DNA of 64,000 nucleotides from positions 25,734-89,733 of the forward strand of contig JAIOYO010000005.1 of assembly GCA_021741075.1 (NCBI GenBank), written 5' to 3'. The DNA comes from Flavobacteriales bacterium (GTDB lineage Bacteria > Bacteroidota > Bacteroidia > UBA10329). The notes under the pieces were generated by a model. It worked only from the letters and a program-made list of their open reading frames with translations, had not been told where the DNA came from and searched no databases. The position numbers and the translations under genes were made by a program. Positions 45,890-54,556 of the stretch are shown here, piece after piece. Each line of letters starts with the position of its first letter. The stretch's first letter is position 1.

Positions 45890-47707
45890 ATGAATAAAGC
45901 TTTACTGAGCATCTGCCTTTTGGTTTCGAGCATATTTGCCTCTTTGGCACAAGAAGCCAATGATTCTTACTACATCGATAATCGAGGTCGAGACGCACTT
46001 TTGGCTCCAAGAGTTGGTGTTGGAGGTGGTGTATTTACCTACTTCGGAGATGTCAACGACAACAATTATCAGCACATTTTTACCAGTACCTACGGGATTG
46101 AACTTTCTGCGAGTGCTAACCTTTCGAGGTATTTCGACCTTGATTTGACAGCTATTTATGGAAATATTACTGTAAATGAGCGTTCTAGCGAACGTAATTT
46201 GAACTTCAAATCGGAGATGTTTATTGGAGGTGTTGGTGTTAGTTACAACTTTAACCATCTGTACAAGCGTCCAGGAATCATACAGCCATTTATTGGATTT
46301 GGGGTGTCTTTCATCAACTTCGATAGCAAGACAGATAAGTACGATGCCAACGGAAACGAATACATCTATGACGAGCAAGGTGCTATTGTGAGTCTTGCAG
46401 GAGAAGCCCTTCAACGCGATTATGTGTACGAAACGGACCTACGAGACGAAAACTTGGATGGACTTGGCAAGTATGATCAGTTCACCTTCTCGCTTCCTGT
46501 ATCTGCTGGAATTGATTTTAAAATGGGAAGAAGACTAAGCGCCAAAATTGGTGCTAGTTTCCACTACACATTCACAGATTTAATTGACAACATTTCTGAT
46601 ATAGGCGAAGGAAGCAGAGCAGGAGATTCGCGTAATGATATGTTTCTTTTTACTTCGGCATCTGTGAGTTACAGCATTGGAGTTGGAAGGACAACGACTA
46701 AGAGCGAGAAGACCAAGTATTACGAAGACGTTGATTTCTACGCGATGTATTTGGCCGATTCTGATGAAGATGGTGTAAACGACTTTGAAGACAAATGCGC
46801 CAAGACCCCTGAAGGTGTGAAGGTGGATGGAGCTGGTTGTCCGTTAGATTCGGATCAAGATGTGATTGAGGATTACCGCGATGAAGAAGCAGGAACTGCT
46901 CTTGGAAATATGGTGAATTTGAAAGGTGTGACACTCACGGACGAAATGATATTGAACGGATATGATTCGTTGGCGTTGAATCGCGATGTGATGCATGCTA
47001 CTTACCCAAGTGGTATATTAACGAGAAAAAATTCGCTCAATTCTGAAGACTCTACCAAATTGGCCATTATGATGATGGACATTCAGAATCAGTTAGAAGG
47101 TAAAGGCGAATTTGATCAACTTTTGAATGCCATTAGCAAGGAAGTATTTAGCAAAACACCAGAACAAGCAAGTTCTGTTGAAGATGTGTATAATAGTGTG
47201 GATAAGGTGTATAAGAAGATGGTGGAAGATAAGAGCCTTGCTCCTACTCAACCGCTAGTAATCTCCAAAGGCGAAAATATTGGAGCATCAATCCCGCCAG
47301 AATTTACCGATGCAGACTACAACACAGATGGGATTCTCACTGCTGATGAGGTGATGCGGGTGATAGAAGAAGTACTTGAAGGAACTTCGCCATTAAACGT
47401 TTCTCAACTATACAACCTTATCGACTTTTATCACGAATACATGGAAGGTGCGAAGGTGATTGACTTTGGTGGTACGCGTGCAGTGTATATTGATGGCGCA
47501 TTGACTATTCTAGAGAACTATAAGAACAATGGCATTAGCAATACGCAGCGCTTTCTTGCCAATAAGTTCAAAGAAGTAGACTTTAATACTGACGGTAAGC
47601 TTACACCGAATGAAGTAAACCGAATGATTGTCCTATTTGACGAAGGAAAAGCCCCATATTCGAAAGCACTGATGAATGAACTCATTGACCTATTCTTCGA
47701 AGATTAA
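45890..47707 (+). CDS. Outer-membrane barrel, TSP3 and tandem EF-hand protein (cluster gene E)
   Basis: With ATG 45890 the protein is 605 residues and has the signal peptide MNKALLSICLLVSSIFASLAQ. The open frame from 45845 overlaps gene D by 4 bases but would bury this signal behind 15 residues. The barrel (about 35-275) has GVGGGVFTYFGDVNDNNYQ and DYVYETDLRDENLDGLGKY. The TSP3 segment (about 290-335) reads DSDEDGVNDFEDKCAKTP...GCPLDSDQDVIEDY. Two EF-hand modules follow: loop DYNTDGILTADE (476-487) and loop DFNTDGKLTPNE (564-575), the latter ending LIDLFFED. It is the only paralogue with the module duplicated. Confidence 0.83.
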   Translation: MNKALLSICLLVSSIFASLAQEANDSYYIDNRGRDALLAPRVGVGGGVFTYFGDVNDNNYQHIFTSTYGIELSASANLSRYFDLDLTAIYGNITVNERSSERNLNFKSEMFIGGVGVSYNFNHLYKRPGIIQPFIGFGVSFINFDSKTDKYDANGNEYIYDEQGAIVSLAGEALQRDYVYETDLRDENLDGLGKYDQFTFSLPVSAGIDFKMGRRLSAKIGASFHYTFTDLIDNISDIGEGSRAGDSRNDMFLFTSASVSYSIGVGRTTTKSEKTKYYEDVDFYAMYLADSDEDGVNDFEDKCAKTPEGVKVDGAGCPLDSDQDVIEDYRDEEAGTALGNMVNLKGVTLTDEMILNGYDSLALNRDVMHATYPSGILTRKNSLNSEDSTKLAIMMMDIQNQLEGKGEFDQLLNAISKEVFSKTPEQASSVEDVYNSVDKVYKKMVEDKSLAPTQPLVISKGENIGASIPPEFTDADYNTDGILTADEVMRVIEEVLEGTSPLNVSQLYNLIDFYHEYMEGAKVIDFGGTRAVYIDGALTILENYKNNGISNTQRFLANKFKEVDFNTDGKLTPNEVNRMIVLFDEGKAPYSKALMNELIDLFFED

Positions 47708-47746
47708 AATCAGCTTGTTAAATTTACACCGTCAAACCAACCAATT

Positions 47747-49747
47747 ATGAGGTACCCTATACTGTTTATTCTAATCTGCGCTTTTATCATTCCATCCTTT
47801 GCGCAAGATGCTCCTTCTACCCCAGAAAAGGCGGAACCGAAAAAGGAAAAAAACGAAACTCCAAAGAAGGAAACTGTTAAGAAAACGAAAGAAGCTAAGC
47901 AGGAGAAAGCTGAAAAAGAAAAGTCGGAAGCAAAGCCATCAACTGTGACGGAGAAAACCGAAGCCCCTAAAAAGGAAAAGGCAAATCCGAAGGTTGTAAG
48001 CGAGAATGCTGAAGCTCCAAGTAAGGAAGAGACAAAGATTGAGAGCAAATCAAAACCACCTAAAGTAAAGGTGCCTTATCACTTTATGGCCAACATTCAT
48101 GGTGGAATTGGTTTGATGAACTACTTTGGAGACATACGCGATAAGTCTGGAACTACTGTACACCGCGTTGGTAGCCATCCTGGCTACAACTTTGGAATTG
48201 GTGGCAATGTGACTAATTATTTAGATGTAAATGTGAACGTGCTTTTGGGCAAACTCACATGGAATCAAAATCCATCGACCAAGGTTACGCCATTAAACTT
48301 TGAAGCAAAGGTCTTTACCGTTGGTGCTGAATTGGTTTACAACTTCAAAAACGTAATTCGTAATCCTGTGGGTATTACTCCATTTATCTCTATAGGAGTA
48401 AGCTATTCTGATTATGATGTGTATGCCGACCTTCAAGGTACCGACAGAGACGGAAATACGTGGAATTATAACTATTGGGATGGCGTTGAGAACCGTGGCT
48501 TGATTTACAACCTTCCTCAAGGAACTGCTAACCCAGATGACGTGCAGACCTTAAGTCGTGATTTTGAGTATGAAACACGATTAAATGAATTTCCAATTAG
48601 TGCGGTTACTATTCCGATTGGAGCTGGTTTTGACTTTAATGCCTCACGAAAATTTGCCATTCGATTGGGTTCTTACTACTACTTTACCACCAACGATATG
48701 ATTGATAACGTTGCCGGTGGCGACAAAGGATTCTTCTCTAATGATGGATTCCTTTATACTTCTCTTTCTGTAATTTTCAAGTTTGACCCCTTCAAGAAGA
48801 AGGCTCCAAAAGTAGATGTAGCTGGGCCAGAATATGGTGATTTGAGCGAAATTGAAAATGATGATAGTGACGGTGATGGTGTAACGGATCTTTTGGATCG
48901 CTGCGCTGGAACACCAAAAGGCTTAGTGGTTGATGACAATGGATGTCCAGCAGATGAGGATCGGGATGGTATTGCTGACTACAAAGACAAGCAACTAAAG
49001 ACGCCTGCAGGAAGTGTTGTAGATCCAAATGGCGTAGCCGTAAGCTACCAAGATATTTATAAAAACTATGGTTCTGACACAGCATCTCTTGCAAGAAAAA
49101 GTGTTGACCAAGATTGGTTGTTTTCGCAAAAAAATGCTGATCCAAGCTATACGGTTCACGTTGGAACATACACCAATTATGATATTCCTACGCAGATTAA
49201 AATGCGTTTAGCTAAGATGGAAGGTTTGGTAGAAACGAAGGTGAATGATTCTATCTCTGTCTTCACCCTTGGAAAGTTTGACAACTTTGAGGCTGCTGAA
49301 AAGAAACAAAATGAGTTGATTGAAAGCGGAATTGATGAGGCTTTTGGTGTTAATGAAGGAGCCATTCCTGATGTTGGAGTTGATCTTGGAGTAATTGGAT
49401 TTAAATCAGGACAAGAGCAACAAGCTCTTAGACGTGCTTCACTTGCATTGGAAGATAAAGATGTTTTGAGCTATGGTGTTGAATTAAGAGAATATCGATT
49501 GCGCATTGAAATTGATAAGCTTTCGAAGCTGATTGCCCAGTATGGCGTTCAAATGAAAACAACCGAAGGAGGCATGAAGGTGTATACCATTGGTTCTTTC
49601 AAGACGTTTGCTGAAGCTGATGCCTTGGAAAAGCAAGTAATTTCTTTAGGTGTTAAGAACCCAGCCATTACTGCTCGTTTTAACAATCAAGATATTTCGA
49701 TTGAAGATGCAAAGGAGAAAGAGGCTATTATGGCTCCTGCGAAGTAA
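47747..49747 (+). CDS. Outer-membrane barrel, TSP3 and SPOR-like protein (cluster gene F)
   Basis: A 666-residue paralogue with signal peptide MRYPILFILICAFIIPSFAQ and a Lys/Glu/Pro-rich linker (about 24-105) like that of gene A. The barrel (about 108-345) has GIGLMNYFGDIRDK, GNTWNYNYWDG and DFEYETRLNEF. The TSP3 segment (about 365-410) is DSDGDGVTDLLDRCAGTPKG...NGCPADEDRDGIADY. Two SPOR-like stretches take the place of the EF-hand module at about 464-545 (YTVHVGTYTNYD...VFTLGKFDNFEAAEK) and about 580-650 (YRLRIEIDKL...VYTIGSFKTFAEADAL). It is expected to anchor the outer membrane to peptidoglycan. It ends the cluster, with a terminator at 49797. Confidence 0.82.
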   Translation: MRYPILFILICAFIIPSFAQDAPSTPEKAEPKKEKNETPKKETVKKTKEAKQEKAEKEKSEAKPSTVTEKTEAPKKEKANPKVVSENAEAPSKEETKIESKSKPPKVKVPYHFMANIHGGIGLMNYFGDIRDKSGTTVHRVGSHPGYNFGIGGNVTNYLDVNVNVLLGKLTWNQNPSTKVTPLNFEAKVFTVGAELVYNFKNVIRNPVGITPFISIGVSYSDYDVYADLQGTDRDGNTWNYNYWDGVENRGLIYNLPQGTANPDDVQTLSRDFEYETRLNEFPISAVTIPIGAGFDFNASRKFAIRLGSYYYFTTNDMIDNVAGGDKGFFSNDGFLYTSLSVIFKFDPFKKKAPKVDVAGPEYGDLSEIENDDSDGDGVTDLLDRCAGTPKGLVVDDNGCPADEDRDGIADYKDKQLKTPAGSVVDPNGVAVSYQDIYKNYGSDTASLARKSVDQDWLFSQKNADPSYTVHVGTYTNYDIPTQIKMRLAKMEGLVETKVNDSISVFTLGKFDNFEAAEKKQNELIESGIDEAFGVNEGAIPDVGVDLGVIGFKSGQEQQALRRASLALEDKDVLSYGVELREYRLRIEIDKLSKLIAQYGVQMKTTEGGMKVYTIGSFKTFAEADALEKQVISLGVKNPAITARFNNQDISIEDAKEKEAIMAPAK

Positions 49748-50062
49748 TTTGTAGCAATTAGTTAATATCAGAAAACTTATTGTAAAATAGAAAAGAGGGT
49801 GTCTCAAAGTCCAGACACCCCCTTTTTTTTGTTCGGATATGTTTCAAAAAGTTTTTCAAGTACTCGATGATTACTAGGTTTATTTCTCTCTTCAGACAAG
49901 AGCCTAAATTGGGGCAATCTTATGGAGTCTGTGCCGTGATTCACTAACAATAGTATCTAATCAAAAAATACCTTGATATCAGCAATACATTCCTTTAAAT
50001 AACATAGGAGAAGCGTAGGAAAAGCACTCAGTATTTCTACATACAAGTATTAGCTTTAGAGC
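49748..50062. other. Intergenic region of 315 bases
   Basis: Between cluster gene F and the AGMO-like gene. It holds the terminator at 49797-49830 and, near its end, a weak -7-like TAGCTTTA (50051-50058). I see no ORF, RNA or repeat in the rest. Confidence 0.7.
49797..49830 (+). terminator. Terminator of the gene D-F unit
   Basis: GGGTGTCT / AGACACCC stem with an 8-base loop followed by a run of eight T, 50 bases after the gene F stop. Confidence 0.9.
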
Positions 50063-51292
50063 ATGAAAGTGAGCTACATCACCTACTCAATTCCCATTTT
50101 CTTTCTATTGATAGGAATTGAATTGCTTTTTGGATATCTGACAAAGAAGAAGTTGTATCGTTTTAATGATGCGCTTACTAACCTGAACTTGGGAATTGGA
50201 TCACAAGTTGTAGGGGTTATGACCAAAGGGCTGTTGTTTTTGGCTTATCTCTATTTGTATGAGCATAGGTTTTCTACGATTGAGAATACGTGGTGGGCGT
50301 GGGTACTTCTTTTTCTTGGGGTTGATTTCTTCTATTATTGGTTTCATCGTGCCAGCCACGAAATCAATGCGCTTTGGGCAGCACATATTGTGCATCATCA
50401 GAGTGAAGATTACAATCTTTCGGTGGCGTTACGCCAATCGTGGTTTCAGGGGTGGTTTTCATGGGCGTTTTATTTACCGCTAGCGGTTATCGGTTTTGAC
50501 CCAATAATGTTTGCCGCCATGAACTCATTCAATACGCTGTATCAATTTTGGATTCATACTACCACCATTAAAACCTTGGGTCCGTTGGAATGGGTTTTTA
50601 ACACGCCATCGCACCATCGGGTACATCACGGTAGTAACCCAAAGTACATTGACAGGAACCATGCGGGCAGCCTTATTGTTTGGGATAGGCTATTTGGTAC
50701 GTTTCAGAAAGAAGAGGAAGAAGTTGTTTACGGCATTACTTCTCCGCTAAACAGTTGGAATCCTGTGTGGGCAAATTTCCATTATTGGAAAGATTTGTGG
50801 GAATTATCCAAGCAATCGAAGGGGTTTGATAAGTTGCTCGTTTTTATTAAACCTCCAGGTTGGCAGCCAGCGTATTTGGGTGGATTTCAATCTCCGCACG
50901 AGATTGACACACTTTCATATAGCAAGTATGAAGCTGATGGCCTGCGGCATGACCACATCTATGTTTTTTTTGTATTCCTCATTTGCCTGGTGCTTGGCAC
51001 GTCAGTTTTAATTCTAAAAGACAGTCTTGGTAACATACCGCTTTATAGCACCATGTTTTATTTGTTGGCTACACTGGGTATTTGTGGTGGATTGATGGAG
51101 AACAAGAAATGGTTGATTCCTGCCGAGTATGGACGGATATTCACTACGCTTCTTATTGCGATGTTGTTTTGGGAACATCCTGATTTCATGAATATCATGC
51201 GCGGTGCAGCTCTGTTTACGCTGATTAATTTTATACTTTTTAGCCGCGTAGTAAAACACATTAGAAAACAGGGAGATGTTCGACTCGTTTAA
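50063..51292 (+). CDS. AGMO-like alkylglycerol monooxygenase (fatty-acid hydroxylase superfamily)
   Basis: A 409-residue membrane di-iron enzyme. The histidine clusters are HRASH, HIVHH and HHRVHH, and a further His lies in FWIHTT. The sequence around them (HHQSEDYNLSVALRQSW, LGPLEWVFNTPSHHRVHHGSN, RNHAGSLIVWDRLFGTFQ) closely follows vertebrate alkylglycerol monooxygenase (AGMO/TMEM195) as I remember it, rather than sterol desaturases. About 4 TM precede the catalytic part, and about 4 more lie at 310-400, as in full-length AGMO. It probably oxidises ether-linked alkyl chains of glycerolipids. The overlap of 17 bases with the lysoplasmalogenase-like gene supports an ether-lipid role. The cofactor (tetrahydrobiopterin in animals) is unknown here. 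Confidence 0.87.
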   Translation: MKVSYITYSIPIFFLLIGIELLFGYLTKKKLYRFNDALTNLNLGIGSQVVGVMTKGLLFLAYLYLYEHRFSTIENTWWAWVLLFLGVDFFYYWFHRASHEINALWAAHIVHHQSEDYNLSVALRQSWFQGWFSWAFYLPLAVIGFDPIMFAAMNSFNTLYQFWIHTTTIKTLGPLEWVFNTPSHHRVHHGSNPKYIDRNHAGSLIVWDRLFGTFQKEEEEVVYGITSPLNSWNPVWANFHYWKDLWELSKQSKGFDKLLVFIKPPGWQPAYLGGFQSPHEIDTLSYSKYEADGLRHDHIYVFFVFLICLVLGTSVLILKDSLGNIPLYSTMFYLLATLGICGGLMENKKWLIPAEYGRIFTTLLIAMLFWEHPDFMNIMRGAALFTLINFILFSRVVKHIRKQGDVRLV

Positions 51293-51983
51293 CAAGTTCA
51301 CCATTCTATATTACGCGCTTGTGCTTGTGTTTATGAGCACGGTGCTGTTTGACCTGCCACTACTCCACTACACGGTAAAGCCGATGTTTATGATTGTGTT
51401 GATGGTGTTTCATTGGAAGCAACTTTCATGGCTATCTAATTTTTTCAGTAAGACGATTCAGTTTGGTTTGTTCTTTTCTTGGATTGGCGATATCGCGCTG
51501 ATGTTTGATGAGAAGATTCCGTTTCTATTTGTGGTTGGACTCGGGGCTTTTTTGATTGCCCACTTGGGTTATGCAGCGGCTTTTTTGAGGAATGTGAAGG
51601 ATTCTAAGTTTACATTGAACCTTCCAAACGCTGGATTAATGGCCTTACCCTTTATCCTTATTACAGGTACTTTCTTTTATTACATGAAAGATGGGCTGCC
51701 GGCAAATTTGTTTATTCCTGTATTGGCTTATACGGTTGTTATTAGCGTAATGGGAATTACGGCTGCTGCTCGCCACAAACATGTGGATAAAAAGAGCTAT
51801 TGCTGGATTCTGATTGGTGCTATCCTATTTATCCTTTCGGATATGGTAATAGCCATCAATAAATTCGTTATTGACTTCGATTATGACGCTATTCTGAATA
51901 TGGGGCTTTACCTAACTGGACAGTTTATGATTGCTCTTGGGGCTGTTTTCTACGCGAAAAGTTTATCCAACAAAACCTTCTAG
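51276..51983 (+). CDS. YhhN/TMEM86-family lysoplasmalogenase-like protein
   Basis: A 235-residue integral membrane protein with about 8 TM segments. It has the family features YTVKPMFMIVLM, FSWIGDIALMF, GLGAFLIAHLGYAAAF, SVMGITAAARHK and GAILFILSDMVIAINKF. The Asp residues in WIGDIALMF and LSDMVIA are those conserved in YhhN and TMEM86B, which hydrolyses the vinyl ether of lysoplasmalogens. It overlaps the AGMO-like gene by 17 bases and ends in a palindromic terminator shared with lon. Confidence 0.9.
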   Translation: MFDSFNKFTILYYALVLVFMSTVLFDLPLLHYTVKPMFMIVLMVFHWKQLSWLSNFFSKTIQFGLFFSWIGDIALMFDEKIPFLFVVGLGAFLIAHLGYAAAFLRNVKDSKFTLNLPNAGLMALPFILITGTFFYYMKDGLPANLFIPVLAYTVVISVMGITAAARHKHVDKKSYCWILIGAILFILSDMVIAINKFVIDFDYDAILNMGLYLTGQFMIALGAVFYAKSLSNKTF

Positions 51984-52004
51984 GTTTTATAAAACCTAGA
52001 AGGT
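51975..52004. terminator. Bidirectional terminator between YhhN-like and lon genes
   Basis: A 30-base perfect palindrome (14-bp arms ACCTTCTAGGTTTT / AAAACCTAGAAGGT, center AT) that includes the YhhN-like stop codon and lies 9 bases beyond the lon stop on the other side. Confidence 0.85.
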
Positions 52005-52012
52005 CTGTGTAG

Positions 52013-54460
52013 TTAAGATAGCTTCAACGGATTCTTGACTTTTTCCTTGAGCAAGGCGCGCTCCATCACTTCGTCCATGTTTTTGACGTAGTGAAAGGTC
52101 AGTCCTTTCAAATAATCTGCTTCAATTTCTTCGATATCTTTTCTGTTTTCGACAGAAAGTATGATTTCCTTGATATGTGCTCTTTTGGCGGCCAAAATCT
52201 TCTCTTTGATTCCTCCTACTGGAAGAACCTTTCCGCGAAGCGTGATTTCTCCTGTCATGGCTAGTTTTTCACGAACCTTGCGTTGCGTGTAAAGCGAAGC
52301 CAAAGCGGTGAAAATGGTAATACCTGCTGATGGACCGTCCTTTGGAGTTGCTCCTTCCGGCACGTGGATGTGAAGATTCCACTCGTCAAATATCTCAGGC
52401 TTAAGACCAAGCTTATCTGCATGTGCTTTCAGAAATTCAAGTGCAATTACAGCCGATTCCTTCATTACATCCCCCAAGTTACCTGTTAAGGTCAACTTCC
52501 CTTTTCCTTTGCTAAGGCTGGATTCAATAAAAAGAATGTCGCCTCCTAATGAGGTCCAAGCTAAACCAGTAACCACGCCTGCAAAATCGTTATCAGTATA
52601 ACGGTCGCGTTGCATTCGAGGTGCTCCAAGAATTTCTTCGACATCTTCGATTGTGATGATTGGATCTTTAGGTTCTTCCATTGCCACAAACTTGGCTCGG
52701 TTACGAACCAACTTGGCGATGGTTTTTTCCAGACCACGAACACCACTTTCGCGTGTGTATTCTTCAATTACCTTCTCCAAAGCTTGCTTATTCAGCTTCA
52801 CTTGAGACTTTTTCAGGCCGTGTTCAGTGATTTGCTTTGGAACGAGATGCCTCTTAGCAATTTCCAATTTCTCTTCAACCGTGTAACCGCTTACTTCGAT
52901 TATTTCTAAACGATCCCGAAGTGCAGGCTGAATCGTACTCAAACTATTTGCCGTTGCGATAAACATCACTTTAGATAAATCATATTCTACCTCTAAGTAG
53001 TTATCGTAGAACGCATTATTCTGTTCTGGATCCAAAACTTCGAGCAGAGCTGAAGACGGGTCGCCATGGTGATCCGTTCCCACTTTATCTATCTCGTCTA
53101 ACACAAAAACAGGATTGGAAGATTTCGCCTTCTTGATATTCTGAACAATACGGCCAGGCATGGCACCAATGTAGGTCTTGCGATGTCCGCGAATCTCAGA
53201 TTCGTCTTTCAATCCACCCAACGAAACTCGGACGTAGCTTCTACCAACTGCCTCTGCAACAGACTTACCCAAACTTGTTTTACCAACTCCCGGAGGACCA
53301 ACCAAGCAAAGTATCGGTGCTTTTAAATCTCCTTTCAGTTTGAGAACAGCCAAGTGTTCTAAGATTCGCTCCTTCACTTTCACAAGTCCAAAATGATCTT
53401 TATCCAAGATTGTTTGAGCTCGTTTTAAGTCAAAATTATCCTTAGAGAACTCGCCCCACGGAAGTTCCAGCAACACATCTAAATAGTTCATTTGAACCGA
53501 ATACTCGCTGGAATTTGGATTGATTCGATTAAGCTTATCTAGCTCTTTATTAAAGTGCTCCTTTACCTTATCTGCCCAAAGCTTTTTCTCCGCTTTGAGT
53601 TCCATTTCAGTTATCTCTTGATCGATTAAGTTTCCACCCAATTCTTCCTGAATCTGCTTCATTTGCTGATTGAGGAAATAATCTCGTTGCTGCTTATCAA
53701 TGTCAACCTTAACCTTAGATTGAATCTGATTTTTCAGCTCCAACATTTGAAGATTTTTGGTTAGATGCTCCAATACCATGGTAGCGCGATCCTTCAAATC
53801 GGCCACCTCTAGCATTTTTTGCTTTTGAGCAACTGTTGCGTCCATATTGGACGAAATAAAGTTGATTAGAAACGAAGGACTTTCAATGTTTTTGAGTGCA
53901 AATTCACTCTCAGACGGAATGTTCGGAGACTGACGAATGATGTTCAAAGCTAAATCCTTCAAAGAATCAACCAAGGCGTTGAATTCTTTGCTCTTGCGTT
54001 GCGGTTTGATTTCGTCAAATGCGGTGATTTTACCACGGAAATATGGGCTAACTTCCACAAATTCACGAACTTCAAATCGTCTTTTTCCTTGAATAATGAC
54101 AGTCGTACTGCCATCAGGCATTTGTAGCATTTTTACAATGCGCGCTACCGTGCCTATACGGTTCATATCCTTGGGTTCTGGGTCCTCAACAGCTAGGTCT
54201 TTTTGGGCCAACACTCCAATCACTTTTGTGCTTTGGTATGCTTCTTTTACCAATTTAATAGACTTGTCTCTTCCGATAGTTATCGGAATAACAACTCCTG
54301 GAAAAAGGACAGTATTGCGAAGTGGTAGAATTCCAACCAACTCTGGAATTTCTTCCGAATTCATATGTTCCTCATCTTCAGGGGAAAGCAAAGGAATAAA
54401 CTCCGAATCTTCTTCGATTAGATTAGAAAATTGCACTATATCTTCAAATGGATCGCTCAT
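52013..54460 (-). CDS. lon: ATP-dependent protease Lon
   Basis: An 815-residue cytoplasmic AAA+ protease that degrades misfolded and regulatory proteins. The N-terminal LAN domain begins at about 40 ([20 protein letters not shown]) after an acidic extension typical of Bacteroidota. The coiled-coil region is at about 200-310. Walker A is [13 protein letters not shown], Walker [10 protein letters not shown]. The proteolytic Ser lies in KDGPSAGIT and the Lys in [12 protein letters not shown], the Ser-Lys dyad. The gene is monocistronic, with a perfect -7 element TAATTTTG 18 bases upstream of the ATG. Confidence 0.98.
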   Translation of the reverse strand: MSDPFEDIVQFSNLIEEDSEFIPLLSPEDEEHMNSEEIPELVGILPLRNTVLFPGVVIPITIGRDKSIKLVKEAYQSTKVIGVLAQKDLAVEDPEPKDMNRIGTVARIVKMLQMPDGSTTVIIQGKRRFEVREFVEVSPYFRGKITAFDEIKPQRKSKEFNALVDSLKDLALNIIRQSPNIPSESEFALKNIESPSFLINFISSNMDATVAQKQKMLEVADLKDRATMVLEHLTKNLQMLELKNQIQSKVKVDIDKQQRDYFLNQQMKQIQEELGGNLIDQEITEMELKAEKKLWADKVKEHFNKELDKLNRINPNSSEYSVQMNYLDVLLELPWGEFSKDNFDLKRAQTILDKDHFGLVKVKERILEHLAVLKLKGDLKAPILCLVGPPGVGKTSLGKSVAEAVGRSYVRVSLGGLKDESEIRGHRKTYIGAMPGRIVQNIKKAKSSNPVFVLDEIDKVGTDHHGDPSSALLEVLDPEQNNAFYDNYLEVEYDLSKVMFIATANSLSTIQPALRDRLEIIEVSGYTVEEKLEIAKRHLVPKQITEHGLKKSQVKLNKQALEKVIEEYTRESGVRGLEKTIAKLVRNRAKFVAMEEPKDPIITIEDVEEILGAPRMQRDRYTDNDFAGVVTGLAWTSLGGDILFIESSLSKGKGKLTLTGNLGDVMKESAVIALEFLKAHADKLGLKPEIFDEWNLHIHVPEGATPKDGPSAGITIFTALASLYTQRKVREKLAMTGEITLRGKVLPVGGIKEKILAAKRAHIKEIILSVENRKDIEEIEADYLKGLTFHYVKNMDEVMERALLKEKVKNPLKLS

Positions 54461-54478
54461 TTAACTAGGGGTTTGGGG

Positions 54479-54486
54479 CAAAATTA
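54479..54486 (-). promoter_or_regulatory. -7 promoter element of lon
   Basis: Minus-strand TAATTTTG followed by CCCC, a perfect TAnnTTTG match, 18 bases before the lon ATG. Confidence 0.55.
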
Positions 54487-54556
54487 CTTTGATAACTGAG
54501 GCGAAAGTGTCAACGAATGTGCCGAATTTTCAAATTGACCTTTTTCGGTCAAAAGG

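Noticed and set aside
45902..46414. 170-residue minus-strand frame opposite cluster gene E
   Set aside because: Antisense to the signal peptide and barrel of gene E.
39727..49747. Cluster as a cellulosome-like cohesin-dockerin scaffold
   Set aside because: No glycoside hydrolase or scaffoldin repeats; EF-hand loops are on outer-membrane barrels, so an envelope tether is more plausible.
50826..51011. 61-residue frame in the AGMO-like gene
   Set aside because: Alternate frame of a recognised gene, without start context or motif.
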